This document shows positions 45,786 to 57,077 of a DNA stretch of 64,000 nt, piece by piece. The stretch comes from Rheum nobile (taxonomy: Eukaryota; Streptophyta; Magnoliopsida; Caryophyllales; Polygonaceae). The notes below the pieces were generated by a model. The model did not search any database. It saw nothing but the letters and a program-made list of their open reading frames with translations, and was not told the origin of the DNA. The stretch spans positions 248,001 to 312,000 of the forward strand of contig WOAB01000606.1 in NCBI GenBank assembly GCA_027886185.1, read 5' to 3'. The position numbers and the translations under genes were made by a program. Positions within the stretch are counted from its first letter, which is position 1; each line of letters starts with the position of its first letter.

Positions 45786-46898
45786 TCAAACAGTTCCCAA
45801 TAGACAGAGATATTACCAGACCATCGTGATGGTTTTCCGACCCGTCAACGTCGGACTCGTCGAACGTGACCGTTGGGAGGTCAGAGACCTTGGTTTGTCT
45901 GAACTCTGGCACTTCGGGCTTACTGCATTTGCTTTCTCTCGCGTGTCTTTTGGCTGCTGAGTACGTGTTCTCACATACGTCTGATCCCCCTGAAATAGTA
46001 TTGATAATTTTCGTATGGACAGGAGATGGAGGTTTATCCTTCTTTACCTGATCTCGTCACTCCATGGTGGCTTTGGCTCGTTCTGAGATCACGTCGCACA
46101 AGAGACCTTGCGCGAGTAACCTAGCGACCTCTTTGCGTAATGCGATGCATTCGTCCGTTGAGTGACCGTGGTCACCATGGAATTCGCACCACTTGCTCAT
46201 GTCCTTCTTGACGTCCGATCGGTCGCTCTTTCGGGTCCATCTTACTTCTTTCCCATATTTGTCGAATCTCTTGACGAGCTCCGACACGGAAACACTGAAG
46301 TTGTAAGATTGAACCCTGGGAGGCAGCGTCGGACTGTCTCTCCAGTCTTGAGACCTGTCTTGGAAGGAGTTTACCTGACTTTGCTCGTTTCGATTGCGAG
46401 GGTAGAGGTGATGGCGTCTGTCTCGGCGGTTGTCGGAAGAGGATTTGCGATCAGATTGATCGGGTTCGTGGGACGCCTTTCGCGATTCGCGAACTTCTTC
46501 CAAAGGTACCTCAGCCATGGTCTTGGCTTGGACATCTTTGAAGCTTCTGCACGGGTACTTGGTGATCTCATTGTAGAGGTTGTTGTCCTTGATCAGACCT
46601 TGTCTGAAGGCTTCGATGGAGGTGGTGACATCGCAATGGGGGATCACGACTTTAATCTTATTGTACCTGTTAAGATAGCTTCGGAGAGGTTCGTTATACC
46701 TTTGGGTGATTCGATAGAGATCACTCGACTGCCTCTCGAGCCTCCGACTGCTGGCGAACTGGACCTTAAAGGAATTGACCAGGTCCGCGAATGAGGCGAT
46801 CGTACCCTGAGGCAAACGCATGAACCAGGTTAGCTCGGGACCCGCGAGAGTGGTTCCAAAGCTTTTGCACATGACAGCCTCGTGGCTCTCCCTCGGAA
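45786..46898 (-). pseudogene. gag and protease start of element C, truncated
   Basis: Tat Gag from mid-domain (VPRESHEAVMC) through TWFMRLPQGTIASFADLV, FASSRRLE, a basic RNA-binding stretch rich in Arg and Asp, and the zinc knuckle CEFHGDHGHSTDEC, to a TGA at 46057-46059. Beyond the stop the same frame runs on through a linker into the protease N-terminus (DGLVISLSIGN) and continues in phase at 24249 across element B. The gag N-terminus, leader and primer site are missing: a deletion joins gag directly to LTR at about 46898. Closely similar to the gag of E. Confidence 0.88.
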
Positions 46899-47227
46899 CA
46901 GACGTGTCGTGTGTCGATCATCCTTTCATGGTCTATTTATGGTATCTTCTCCTTCGTCCGTTACTGTCTTCGTGATATTCTCCATTTATTCCTATACGTG
47001 ATCTCTGGGATTCTTCTTTAATGGCATCGTAATCTTGTGCTTGATTTTGTTACCGTTTACCTTTGATCGAGCAATTAATGCTCTAGGCAAAATTCTCGGG
47101 GGTGGTCGGATCCCATGCGTTCGAGGAGCGTCCGACGCCTCTCTTCAGTCTTCTCGGCCTGCTTCTTCACTTGGATCTTGGCCCAATCTGCTTGCATTGA
47201 CTCCATTGGAGCATGTTGGGCCCAACA
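46899..47227 (-). repeat. Truncated 5' LTR of element C (329 bp)
   Basis: Matches 17285-17613 of the 3' LTR and ends GGGCCCAACA followed by GCCCC. The inner ~323 bp of the LTR were deleted together with the primer site and gag start; CAGACG at the junction is common to both sides. Confidence 0.88.
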
Positions 47228-47550
47228 GCCCCTCCCTAGGAACGCTTGGCCCTTCCCTAGGCACAGGTGGTTAGCAAAACCGATCCAAGAACCCTGGGCG
47301 AAAATCCGCCACATCTAGCTCATAGTGCGGGTTGACCAGTTGCCTTGCTTGCCGAATGTCATCCTGAAGCTCATGGACATCATCCAGCATGAGAGAGAGA
47401 TTGGACTCAACATCGTAAGCCCGCTCCTCCATAGCGTATAGCGAGTCCATCCACTCCTCCATGTGCTCAACTAGCACACGGGGCCCGACCCTCGCCTGTT
47501 GGGCGGGAACATCCACAGAAGCCTCAAACGATCCCCACGGTCTCGCATGT
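47228..47550 (-). pseudogene. ORF0 of element D, middle fragment
   Basis: Helical domain (EHMEEWMDSLYAMEER) and the ADFRPGFL block, matching A and G. One in-frame stop (47271-47273). Bounded on the right by the solo LTR and on the left by element C; the frame is in phase with both neighbouring fragments after removing the insertions. Confidence 0.78.
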
Positions 47551-48404
47551 TGATCAGCACTATTTTGTAGTGCCTATCTAGGAGTTATTATCGAGGTTTA
47601 GGGTGCCATTTGGATGGATTCAGAGCACAATTATGGATATGGAGTTGGAGAGTAGAAGTGTGGATTTGGTGGTCTGGAGGAGCTAATTGAAGATATCCAG
47701 AGGAAGAGGAGTTGACCACCTGAGGAGACGAGGAAGAATGGAGGAAGATAACCACACGAGGGGAGAAGCCAAGTGCCATCCGCGAGTGCCCGCGAGCAAG
47801 AAGAGAGAGCCAAGCGAGACCGCGGTGAACAACGAGAATCGGAGGCCAAGAGAAGTCCCGGTTGAGATCAATATTATTCATCCCTAATTCAGAAGTAACA
47901 ATCACGATTTACTGGAATGAGTTGTGAATGTTTATTGTGAAAAGAATTAATTGCATGTCGAGTACTGACGAGTTGTTAAGTATTGCATGAGCCTATCTAT
48001 TCCTGAGCTTATTCTGCTATTAGATTTATCTTGATAGTTTCTTGATTATTTAATAGTTAGGGTTACCAGGACCAGTTGGACTGGTAACTATTTCAGAACA
48101 TGGATTAGGACATTTATGAGGATTGAGGACTAGGAATAACCAATGATCGATCAACCAAACTAAAGGTGGATATTTGTCTGGCTAAGTGTTTTTCCCTAAT
48201 TGATTTCATCTTTGCTTTTATTTATTTCACTTTATTTTGTTATTTGCAAATCAACCTAAAAAACCCCATTGTTACCTTTGCATGCGAATTAACATAAATA
48301 AAACAATTCCTCCCTGTGGGATCGACCCTGCTTACCCAGACTACTAGTTTAGGTTTGTTAGGATTTATTTTGACCAGGTTAACACGACTAAAACTTGCCT
48401 GTCA
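47551..48404 (+). mobile_element. Solo LTR (854 bp) in ORF0 of element D
   Basis: TGATCAGCACTATTTTG...CTTGCCTGTCA with CATGT on both sides (47546-47550 and 48405-48409). CTGTGGGATCGACCCTG near its 3' end resembles the phrase in the 1432-bp solo LTR, so it is probably also Tat/Athila-like but a different family. Confidence 0.85.
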
Positions 48405-48999
48405 CATGTCTACGAGCTTGCTCCGTCATCTCTTCCACCTGGCGACGAGCCTCGGCGGAAGCCATCTCACTCTGATGGTGCACGTGACGAGAAGCAGGGC
48501 TCATCACCGACTCTCCAGGTGCGTGGGTAGTATGCGGACCCACTGGTGCATCCAACGGCTCATACTCCTCCCTGTCAGCACCGGACACCCCAAGTGCCTC
48601 CCAAGTAGTAGGGGACAAGGGCGTGTACTCCGGACTGGGGAAAAGAAGTTGAATCCCCGGGTCTTCTCCATCCACAAGCAAGTGCTCCAAACCCATATCA
48701 GTATCATAATCCTCGAGGTCCTCCTCAGGATCCTCTTCGGGGTCCTCTTCTAGGTCTTCCTCAGGATCCTCCTCGGGATCCTCCTCGGGCTCCTCTTCGG
48801 GGTCTTCATCGGGATCCTCTATCTTGTCAGATATGAGAACCACCGACTCCTCGAGAATGGTCTTCTCCTCCTCCTGAGGACTAACCGCATCCCCGACTAT
48901 AGCGCAACCCGGAAGGATAGGGGACTCACACTCGGCCTTAGGTGGCGGAGCTACTTCAGCGTCCTTCTTTCCCTTGAGTTGTGAAACGATAGCAATCAT
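48405..48999 (-). pseudogene. ORF0 of element D, N-terminal half with acidic repeat
   Basis: ATG at 48997-48999 (MIAIVSQLKGKK). Acidic region with an EEDPEED run (about 48712-48830), then LLFPSPEYTPLSP and a frame that passes directly into MASAEARRQVEEM. In A and G a stop separates these two halves, so D shows that they form one protein. Without the insertions ORF0 of D has 345 codons with a single stop. Confidence 0.78.
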
Positions 49000-49199
49000 T
49001 GCCTGCAGAAGAAGAAGGCACAACTAGAACGGCAAAGGTTTCAAAGTATAAAAACTACTCAAAAGTATAATTTTGTTAAATACTTTGACTTGTCTTTTGA
49101 AATAACCCAATTGATTTCTTTACTATAAACGAAGAACAGTTTACAAAGTTTTGTTTTAAATAAAATGATTTGAAAACTTAAATCATTTTAAAACTTTCA

Positions 49200-49211
49200 G
49201 CTCTGATACCA
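49200..49211 (-). promoter_or_regulatory. Primer-binding site of element D (initiator Met tRNA)
   Basis: Plus strand GCTCTGATACCA, four bases left of the LTR boundary at 49216. Full match to TGGTATCAGAGC on the minus strand. Confidence 0.92.
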
Positions 49212-49215
49212 AATC

Positions 49216-51508
49216 TGTAACACCCCGAAAATACCTTTGGAAATATTACCGCCAGTGACCTCATAATACACACCCGGGGTCACCCAAGGCTTACCGTTTT
49301 TATAACAAATAATATAATATTTTAAACTTGATTAAATAACATGAAAGTTGACCCAATAATGTTCATACTGACGTCATAAATTACAATTGATAACAAAACC
49401 AAATACAGAAAATGTTTATTACAGCGGAAGTCTTTGAAATAGATAAAACGCCACATAGGGGTTTTGGAACCGTGTGATCTTACGCCAGGATCTTCAACCT
49501 TAGGAAAACACAAAAACATCAATTGCCTTCAATGTCGGATTTCTGGCCTTCACGGATGAGGAAATTTACCCGATGTGACGTATGAGACGGATGACACCAG
49601 CCAACCATGCAAAGGAAAAATAACGGTTGGTTAGTCTAATGAAAGACCATTCAAGGGTACAAATAAAAAGGTTCTAAGTAGTCGTATCAGGTTACAACCA
49701 TCGCTTCTCGAATAATAGCCGATACACGATGTGAACCCCCATACTTCTACGGAAACACAAGAAAAGGAATGATCGAAGAGAAGACTCCAAAGGAATTGAG
49801 TCTTATGGGAAACGTATGAAAAGAAGACTCCAAAGGAATTGAGTCTTATGGGAAACGTATGAAGAGAAGACTCCAAAGGAATTGAGTCTTATAGGAAACG
49901 TATGACAATTGTTTGGGAACGTTAAGTTTTCACACAAGTGTAAAACATGACCTTGATTATTTGGGTCCACGACCAACCTCACCGCGCAATGCGAATCCAG
50001 ATTGGAAAGAAGACTTACTCTAACAAGAGTCCGAGCGGTTTCCACGTTGTACTCCTCGCCCGAGGGTATATTAATTATGTGCGTAAAAGCACTTATCTTA
50101 TTTAATTCCAAAACGAATATTCACGTTACAGCTTTTAGTTCACATCATCTCGATACGAGAGATATTTGTGGGAATGAATCCCGAACGTTGGCACTAGCTA
50201 AGTGCACCTACCACTTGAATAAGGGTATGGTCATGACCAGAAGTACTAGGGCAAAATCTTCCTAATACCAATTATAAAGAAACGACTAGACCTCGTAAGG
50301 TAAATAGTGATCCTACGAATACTCGTTCTAACTACACATAAGTTCACACATAAATCCACACCAAATTCCATTATGGTAATATCATATAGAACTATATAAT
50401 AGCGTTGTCTCTAGCAATATATAAAACCTATTATAAATCCATATTTTAACACATCGTTTTATCAAATCTGTTCCCAAACATAAAACAAAAACTTTTATTC
50501 CAACTTAATTAACAATCAAATAATTGATAATCAAGGGAAAATGGAATAATGAGCAAGAGCGAACTGTCACTTGTCTTAGCTAGACGAACGAGAGATCGGG
50601 TTCCGAGATCTGGAAACTTGCACTTGAGCATGGTTTCCTACGACGATGACGAGTTTTAAGACAAAACCCTAAGTTAGATACGGTATGAAAAGACAAAGCA
50701 AAACGAAGGAAGGAAGCCAGTGCCGCGGTCGCGGATGGCATAGCCGTAATCGCGGCCTTGCTGGGCAAAACCGCACCCGCGGTTTTATATCCGCGATCGC
50801 GGTTTTGCGCCCAGCCTGGGGCGCAGGTCTGTGCCCGGCCGCGGTCGCGGTGGATGGAGCCACGGTCGCGGAACTCCATCCCGATGCGAGCTTAACCGAG
50901 CTTTCGAGGTCATACCGACGATGATGAGGCTTTGTACTTCGCTTCTGAACCAAGGCGCACCACCACCACTCCAAGGATTTCCCACGGCGACTACTTTGGC
51001 TCCAGCGACGACGACTCCGACGAACACAACAACTTTAATGGGAGGAAGAAGAACTTTGAGAGTGATGGGGGAGAAGCCAGATCCGAGCCCTATATATAGG
51101 TTGGGATTGAAGCCCTAAACTCCACACCAAGGGAAAGCCAAACGCTCCAGCTCCCGCCGATCGAGCACGAGGGAGAAATACCAATCGCCGGCGTTCTGGA
51201 AACAGAGGAAGACAACGATCCGAGTTGCCCGCGATCGCGGTTTCAGAACCGCGATCGCGGTTTGCCCATAGGCAAAACCGTGCCCTCGGTTCCAAAACCG
51301 CGGTCGCGGAACTGTCGTACTCGCATTTTTGGTCCTTCATCGCGGTCAAGCTCAACCTTTGATTTTAGCACTCCTTAAATATTTGAAGACCCATATATCT
51401 TATTAAACGTATAACGTCACGTTCAAATGGTTCTTACAGAGGTTACAGAATATGCATAAAACGTCTTGTTTAGAAAACGAAAGTTGGGACTTTTAGGGGT
51501 TATTACAT
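49216..51508 (-). repeat. 5' LTR of element D (2293 bp)
   Basis: TGTAACACCCCGAAAA...GGGTTATTACA on the plus strand, matching 6165-11846 without E. A palindromic TATA motif is at 51089-51100. It contains AACCGCGATCGCGGTT, a 16-bp perfect palindrome, near 51247-51263. Confidence 0.92.
51089..51100 (-). promoter_or_regulatory. TATA box of element D LTR promoter
   Basis: CCTATATATAGG, its own reverse complement, about 410 bp from the LTR start on the minus strand. Present in both LTRs of D. Confidence 0.6.
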
Positions 51509-51513
51509 AGTGT

Positions 51514-53054
51514 CTGTAATGGGAAGTCGGAGAGGACTTGCACGGGATGGCCCTGAAAGTACGGCCTCAACTTACGAGCAATTGTGACTACAGCAAAAGC
51601 CAGCTTTTTCACGGGCGAGTATTGTGTCTCCGCAGGCAGCATGGTCTTGCTTACAAAGTAGACTGGCACTCGTGCGTCCTCCACAATGACTGCGCTGTCT
51701 GCGGTATCCCCCATATCGATGTAGAGTTGGAGCTCTTCTCTGGGTGTGGGTGCCGCCAGGGTGGGAAATCGCTTCAAGTGGCTCTTCAAGTCCTCGAAGG
51801 CCGCCGCGCACTCTAGTGTCCACTCAAATTTGTGAACCTCCCGGAGGGATTTGAAGAAAGGGAGACTTCTTTCCGACAGGCGAGCACAAAATCTACCCAA
51901 GTAGTTTACTGCGCCCAAGAAGCGTTGTACCTCTTTAACATTCCGCGGGGCGGTCATTGCCCAAGATTGCCTCAACTCTCTCCGGGTTGACATCGATTCC
52001 TCTGGTGCTGACTAGGAAACCTAAAAACTTGCCTGCTTGCACTCCAAAGACACACTTCTTGGGGTTCAGACTCATTTCATTGCCTCTTAGGGTGTTGAAG
52101 ACTTCGCGGAGGTCGGACGTGTGCTCTGAAGCGTATCGACTCATCACAACGATATCGTCCATATACGCTTACATTGTCTTGCCTCTCAGATCGCGGAAAA
52201 TGCGGTCTACGAGCCTCTGGAAAGTGGCCCCCGCGTTCCTAAGGCTGAAAGGCATCACACGATAACAATAGGTCCCCGCCTCCATGATGAAAGCCGTATG
52301 CTCCTCGTCCCGGGGATTCATCTTGATCTAGTTGTAACCAGAATATGCATTGAGGAAGCTCAGGCCTCATGCCGCACCATGGAGTCCACCATGCGATCGA
52401 TAGAGGGGAGCGGGTAGCTATCCTTGAAGCATGTCTGGTTCAGGTCGGTGAAGTCCACACACATTTGCCATTTACCACTAGACTTCTTGACCATGACCAC
52501 ATTGGCCAACCAGGTCGGGTATTAAACCTCGCGGATGAATCCAGCCGACAGGAGCTTGAGAATCTCTTCGCGGGCTCCTTTGACCTTGTCGTTGGCTTGC
52601 TTTTGTTTTTTCTGCCTCACGGGCTTTGTCCGCTAGGCCCTTTCCTTTCAAGGTGGCTAAATAGCATGTCCGACTTTCTGCTTGTTGGCCTTTCGATTCT
52701 CCTATGTCTTCGCGCACTGGAAATATTACCTTGAGGTGGTATACTGATGCAACAGCCTCGGGTCTATCCGCGACTTGATGAGGCTCCGCGTGCGAGAAAC
52801 TATGCCTTCTCTCATGGTTGTGATATCGACCGGTCCACTGGCCGGTCGGGACCAGCTTGCTGCGTAGGTCTGGCCTGCCTCGCTCCTCTTGGGGACAGAG
52901 GGAGGTTCGGCGTGGCTGGTTCAGGAGTTTGCGCATATCCCATAGGGTGGATACAACTCCTGTGGGAACCCGTATTGAGGGTGTGGCTCCGCTCGGCGTC
53001 TGACCTGGTCGGAGGTGTACTAGTTGTGTAAGGAGTCCCTACGGTCGGCGCCAT
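51514..53054 (-). pseudogene. gag-pol remnant of element F
   Basis: A gag N-terminus of about 100 codons (MAPTVGTPYTT...) begins at the primer site, then an internal deletion joins it to the protease-RT linker (VYHLKVIFPV near 52740). RT follows: a stop after GFIREV (near 52524), KWQMCVDFTDL, a frameshift, a stop just before YMDDIVVMS (near 52165), then NPKKCVFGV and the RNase H start (DTADSAVIVEDARVPVYFVS). At 51514 the frame runs into the D insertion and continues in phase at 6159. Not functional. Confidence 0.85.
53036..53053 (-). promoter_or_regulatory. Primer-binding site of element F
   Basis: Minus strand TGGCGCCGACCGTAGGGA, one base from the LTR end. Same TGGCGCC type as element E. 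Confidence 0.75.
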
Positions 53055-53679
53055 TGTGATCGTCCAGTTTTCCGTGAGAAAGTAGTTGGCGATCCACACA
53101 GAACCAACTTCGGCTCGCCTCTCCCGAAGGCCTCTCTCCCCGTTCCCCGCCGGCTGCCTCCAGTCACGTCAGACGTCGTCCAGTCTCGAGCTTCGACCTG
53201 AAAAAGAAGAGGGGCCCGAGGGTGGCCTCGGGCTTGCCACTTCGACGCTCAAGTCAGTGCTCAACTCGCGAATAGGGCATAAAGAAGAGTAGAGCAGAGG
53301 ATACAGTGGAGCAACAATGGCAGAGAGTGAGAGAGTGGGAGTTTTAGCTTTTAGCCGATGGGGTGGGAGAGAGAGACCAACCAGAGCAAGGGTCGAGAAT
53401 CTCGTTTCCAGTCACAACCTCCCCCTTATATACCTGAGGCCAGATTGCCCTTTTGTCGTGCAGTCGGCCCAGGCCGAGAGGACGGTTCTCGAACTGCGTA
53501 GCCGAACCAGTCCAGGAGGAGCCGACAGGGTAGGACGAGAAGAAGACCCGCGGACCGTATAGCCAGATCGAGTCAAGGTAGAGTTGTTACGGCCTTGCTC
53601 CGAGTTGGGCTGTATTGCTAAATGGGCTTTTCTCCTGTTTGGGCCACTTATTTAGGCCAAACTAAATCCGGCTCCCACA
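53055..53679 (-). repeat. 5' LTR of element F (625 bp)
   Basis: Minus strand TGTGGGAGCCGG...GATCACA. TATATAAG on the minus strand at 53425-53432 is the probable TATA box. No second copy is in the window, so the outer boundary is inferred from the TG/CA ends and from the sharp change to AT-rich DNA at 53680. Confidence 0.75.
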
Positions 53680-54089
53680 CATATAATTTTAATTATATAA
53701 ATATTTTATAAAAAAATATATATATATATTTTTAAAAAGACGTTATTAGTTCTGAATACTTTTTCAAATTTGTATTTTGGGACATGTGTCCTTATAATTT
53801 TTTATACTTTTACCAACATATAGTATAACCCTATTTTCCTAAACAAATTTGATAAGTTTTTTTTCTCTAAAAACAACAAACCCTTTATCTCAATTCATAT
53901 ATCACACTCTTAAATTGGATTTACCTAACAAATAAACAAACAAAAAAACTACTAAATTCAACTAGAATAGTGTTGTGAAAGCAACAAGTTCCGCAAATTA
54001 GGAAATATCCAATTTGGGCATTAGCCATAATGCTACGTATTTGACCATCAACGGGCTACTAGTACCATTTTCATTTTTCACAGTTGCAA
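53680..54089. other. AT-rich intergenic DNA
   Basis: TA-rich, with a (TA)n tract near 53718-53731. No gene or repeat recognised. It is the first sequence outside the LTR nest. Confidence 0.6.
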
Positions 54090-54358
54090 TATTGATATCA
54101 ATGTATCATCAAGATTCAAGGGCAACAGTTAAAAAAGGTTTCGTCTTTGGCTCTTCGAAAATTTCAAGAACTTATCTCACAGACGACGTCTACCGCTGTT
54201 GCTCACAACATGCTTTCCTCTATATATGAGTTCATCTCTCCAAACTCTACATTTACTAATTTCGGTATAAATTTTGTAAAGTTCATCCATTGGAATGATT
54301 TAGGGTTGTCTTCTGGTCTAAAAGGGTCCTCCTAGTGTTTACCTTGTATAAAAAAAAC
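54090..54358 (+). mobile_element. LINE 3' end (plus strand)
   Basis: Frame ALRKFQELISQTTSTAVAH, then a segment ending FVKFIHWNDLGLSSG and a short A-run after CCTTGTATAAAAAAAA. The same series of words occurs on the minus strand in the neighbouring LINE end, which carries an RNase H domain, so this is the last part of an L1-type ORF2 with its 3' UTR. Strongly truncated at the 5' side. Confidence 0.65.
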
Positions 54359-54542
54359 AGTTAAAAAGGTGTTTTTGGCTTTTTATGCTGTTTGGTTCAT
54401 AGAATGTGAAAAATGCTGAACCTTAACACATGTATTTTTGTAACTTTTCCTTTTATGAAAGCAGAGCTCTTTTGGTACTTCGACTTAAAATTTTCTTTCA
54501 TTTTAGTTTCTAAAAATAAAAATAAATGTTGTAGCACTGCCT

Positions 54543-55060
54543 TCTTCTTTTTTTATAACAAGCAAACACTGGGACCCATCCAACAAGGAAGGCAATCCTA
54601 AATCATCTCAGTGGATGATCTTTACAAACTTTGTACCAAAACTAGCGGCAAGCTGATTGTGAGCAGTACGGACTGAAGAAGACGGTGAGATGAGTTGCTG
54701 AAATTTCTGAAGAGCAGAAGGAGGTATAGGATGAGTGGCAAGAAAATCGGCCGCACGATTGGCTTCTCGAAAGCAATAAAGTACCTAAAAAGCAACAAAA
54801 GACGAAAGCAACAAATTAATGTCTGTAATAATGTAGTGAATTTTCCAAGAAATTTTACAAATTCCTCTGATGGAGTCGATAACAACTAAATTATCTCCTT
54901 CTATAATTAAGTGTTTTATATGAAGCTTAGCAGCTTTTTAAAGACCAGAAAGTACTACAATGGCTTTAGAACACAAAACAGAAGTGGATGGAATATGTTT
55001 ACGGTGGAATGAAAGAACAATATCGGTATAGTCACGTAGTAGCCTTGGCTTTATTTTTAG
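54543..55060 (-). mobile_element. LINE 3' end with RNase H domain (minus strand)
   Basis: The minus-strand frame shows LIIEGDNLVVIDSIRG and VLYCFREANRAADFLA, motifs of the RNase H-like domain at the C-terminus of plant L1-type ORF2. It is followed by ALQKFQQLIS and FGTKFVKIIH, a stop, then 3' UTR and a short A-run at about 54556-54543. In-frame stops lie near 54945 and 54792. The RT domain is absent. It lies tail to tail with the LINE end at 54090-54358, separated by 184 bp of unassigned sequence. Confidence 0.75.
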
Positions 55061-55156
55061 TATTTCGACTATGCATCTTTACTATCAATTGATTAAAAAA
55101 ATAAGCAAAAAGCTATCATAAATTAGTAAGGATCATATGAGGAGAGTGTTTATGGT

Positions 55157-56093
55157 GTAAAATAAGGAGTAATCTTAGCCATTAGATTATAGGAATGGAG
55201 AGTTAAGATTAAAACACATGGAGTGGCAAACTTGTAAATATAATCAACTTTTTTATTTTTTATTTTAAATTTTTTTATTTATTTCCGAAAAAAATTCAAT
55301 TTTTTTTTTTCGAAAACTATATTTTTTTTGAATTTTTTCACGAATATTTTCCTTAAAAAATTAGTACCATACACTTTAGCATTTTAATCATGCACTTTAA
55401 CATATTATTCATGCACTTTAATATATTTACATATGTACTTAACTTTAGATTACTAAACATGCACTTTAATATACTTACACATACATGCACTTAATTTGGA
55501 ATATTGAGCATCCATTTTAACATAATTACATATGCACTTTTTAACATATTAAGTATGCACTTTAACATGATAAATATGCACTTTAACATATTAACATATG
55601 CACTTTTAACATATTAAACATACACTACTTATAATGTGCACTTTTAATATATATGTTAAATATGCACATTTACATATTACATTATGCAATTTATCCTATT
55701 AAAGATGCACTATATGTGACTATTAAAAATATGCTTATATACACTTTATATTCATTATAGATGCACTTTTAATGCTTATCTATGCATTTGATATACAATA
55801 CAATTAAGCAAAATATTTTTTGAAAAAAAAAGGAAAATAATTAATTTTCGAAAAAAGAAATTCGGGAAAAAAACAATTTTCGAAAAAAAAATTCGAAAAA
55901 AATTATTTTCGAGGGAAAAAAATTCAAAAAACAAATTATTTTCGAAAAAAAAAATCGGGAAAAAAATTCAATTTTTTTAAAAAATATTAATTTCAAAAAA
56001 ATATTATAAAAATAATAATATTTATAATTTTACCACTCCAATCTTATCCATCTATCTATTAGATCTAATAGCCCTAATTACTCCTCACTTTAC
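55157..56093. mobile_element. 937-bp inverted-repeat element (MITE- or MULE-like)
   Basis: The left end GTAAAATAAGGAGTAATC pairs with the right end (reverse complement GTAAAGTGAGGAGTAATT), and imperfect pairing runs for about 90 bp, through CCATTAGAT and ATGGAGTGGCAAA. T-rich and A-rich arms with TTTTCGAAAA motifs continue the pairing inward. The centre is a degenerate minisatellite. No coding capacity. I found no convincing target duplication, so the superfamily is open. Confidence 0.6.
55368..55790. repeat. Degenerate tandem repeat, about 20-bp unit
   Basis: Variants of ATGCACTTTAACATATTA repeated roughly twenty times with variable spacing, inside the inverted-repeat element. Confidence 0.75.
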
Positions 56094-56627
56094 AGGTGTG
56101 ACCTCTCTCTAGAAATTCTCACCATTTTCTTTGCTTCTTGTGTTTTCCAGCCTCTGCTCCACTGTATAGTATCTTCTTATCCTTTTTTTTTCCTTTTTTT
56201 CTTTGATCTTTTCCAGCCTCTGCACCATTTTATTTTTGCCATGTGGCGTTCTCACAAAATTTTGTCCATGTGGCAGCCAATCCTTTTTTTCTCGGGTTTT
56301 GCCCCATTTTTCCTTTGAATAAAGATCTGTCAGAATATTTGTTTATCTTTTCCAATCGTGAAGATAAGATCTAAAACGCTATTTTTGTCAAAATTTATTT
56401 GGTAAACAATATTCCAGATCGTACAAAATATTTCAAAAACGTAAATAATATTTTTTTCTGCTAATTTCTTATCCTGTAGATTTTTATGATGCCTAAATTA
56501 AACCTAATATCTTACCCTATATTATATGTATGCCTAAAGTTAAACCCTGCAAATTATATTTGCTAATAGATTGTTGGAAAAGCTTGCAAAAAATAAACAA
56601 GTAACACACAAATCTGTATAACCCTAA
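56094..56627. other. Intergenic DNA, nothing recognised
   Basis: AT-rich with C/T-rich patches near 56140-56230. No frame of interest. Confidence 0.5.
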
Positions 56628-56719
56628 TGTGCTATGACAAATAGCACACAACCCTGCTGGAAAATTAAACCTGGTGTGCTATACAAATAGCACAACCCCT
56701 GCTGAAAAATAATACATGT
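56628..56719. repeat. Tandem pair of a 47-bp unit with a palindromic core
   Basis: TGTGCTAT...ATAGCACA followed by ACCCTGCTG occurs at 56628 and 56675. Each unit can form a small hairpin from its 8-bp arms. Confidence 0.8.
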
Positions 56720-57077
56720 ATACCAAAAAACTACATTGCCCATACATACACAAAAAATTAATGGCTCAAAACTCAAACAAATTACATAACACGTGCATAT
56801 AAGTAAATGGATTAAACCCAAAATAAATGGTAAGATATGCAATCGAGCAATATATCCAATATGTGCAATTATTTTGCTGGGGTCCGGTCCATTTATTTTT
56901 CTGCAATATGGGCAATTTGCAATGCACGATTTTTTCCAATTACAAGATATACAGAATATATGTAGAGAATAAAATTCATTCTATTAAGGCATATCCAATA
57001 TTTGGGCAATCAAATAAATTCATCTATATAAAATATTGTTTACCATATTTTAGCAGGTTTCAAAGCACTTTAGTCCA

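Larger units (their letters stand above)
16962..47227 (-). mobile_element. Element C: Tat-type Ty3/gypsy element split by element B
   Basis: Ends TGTTTTGGGG and GGGCCCAACA on the plus strand, with the duplication GCCCC at 16957-16961 and 47228-47232. Own length without B is about 8.7 kb. Minus-strand gag, protease, RT, two RNase H domains and integrase, plus an antisense ORF between pol and the 3' LTR. The dual RNase H and the antisense ORF are Tat hallmarks. The right end lacks the primer site, gag N-terminus and about half of the 5' LTR. It inserted in ORF0 of D. Confidence 0.88.
6165..51508 (-). mobile_element. Element D: full-length Tekay chromovirus split by nested insertions
   Basis: The element is bounded by LTRs TGTAA...TTACA and flanked by the 5-bp duplication TAGTG (6160-6164 and 51509-51513), although its ends lie 45 kb apart. 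After removing nested E, C and one solo LTR its own length is about 10.8 kb, matching element A (about 10.8 kb). Order on the minus strand: 5' LTR (right), primer site, ORF0, gag-protease, RT-RNase H-integrase-chromodomain, purine tract, 3' LTR (left). It landed in the RNase H part of element F. ORF0 stays in phase across both of its interruptions. Confidence 0.9.
51509..53679 (-). mobile_element. Element F: old Tat-type element, 5' part
   Basis: 5' LTR at the right, primer site, a gag start, then part of RT and RNase H up to the insertion of D. The next 21 bp are at 6144-6164; the rest lies beyond the left window edge, interrupted by G. It is the outermost host of the nest and the most decayed element. 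CATAT at 53680-53684 is the possible target duplication. Confidence 0.82.

Noticed and set aside
46162..46794. 210-codon plus-strand frame
   Set aside because: Antisense shadow of the Tat gag of C, which has clear domain homology on the minus strand.
55368..55790. CRISPR-like regular repeats
   Set aside because: Units and spacing are irregular, AT-rich and degenerate, within a plant inverted-repeat element; there are no unique spacers of constant length.
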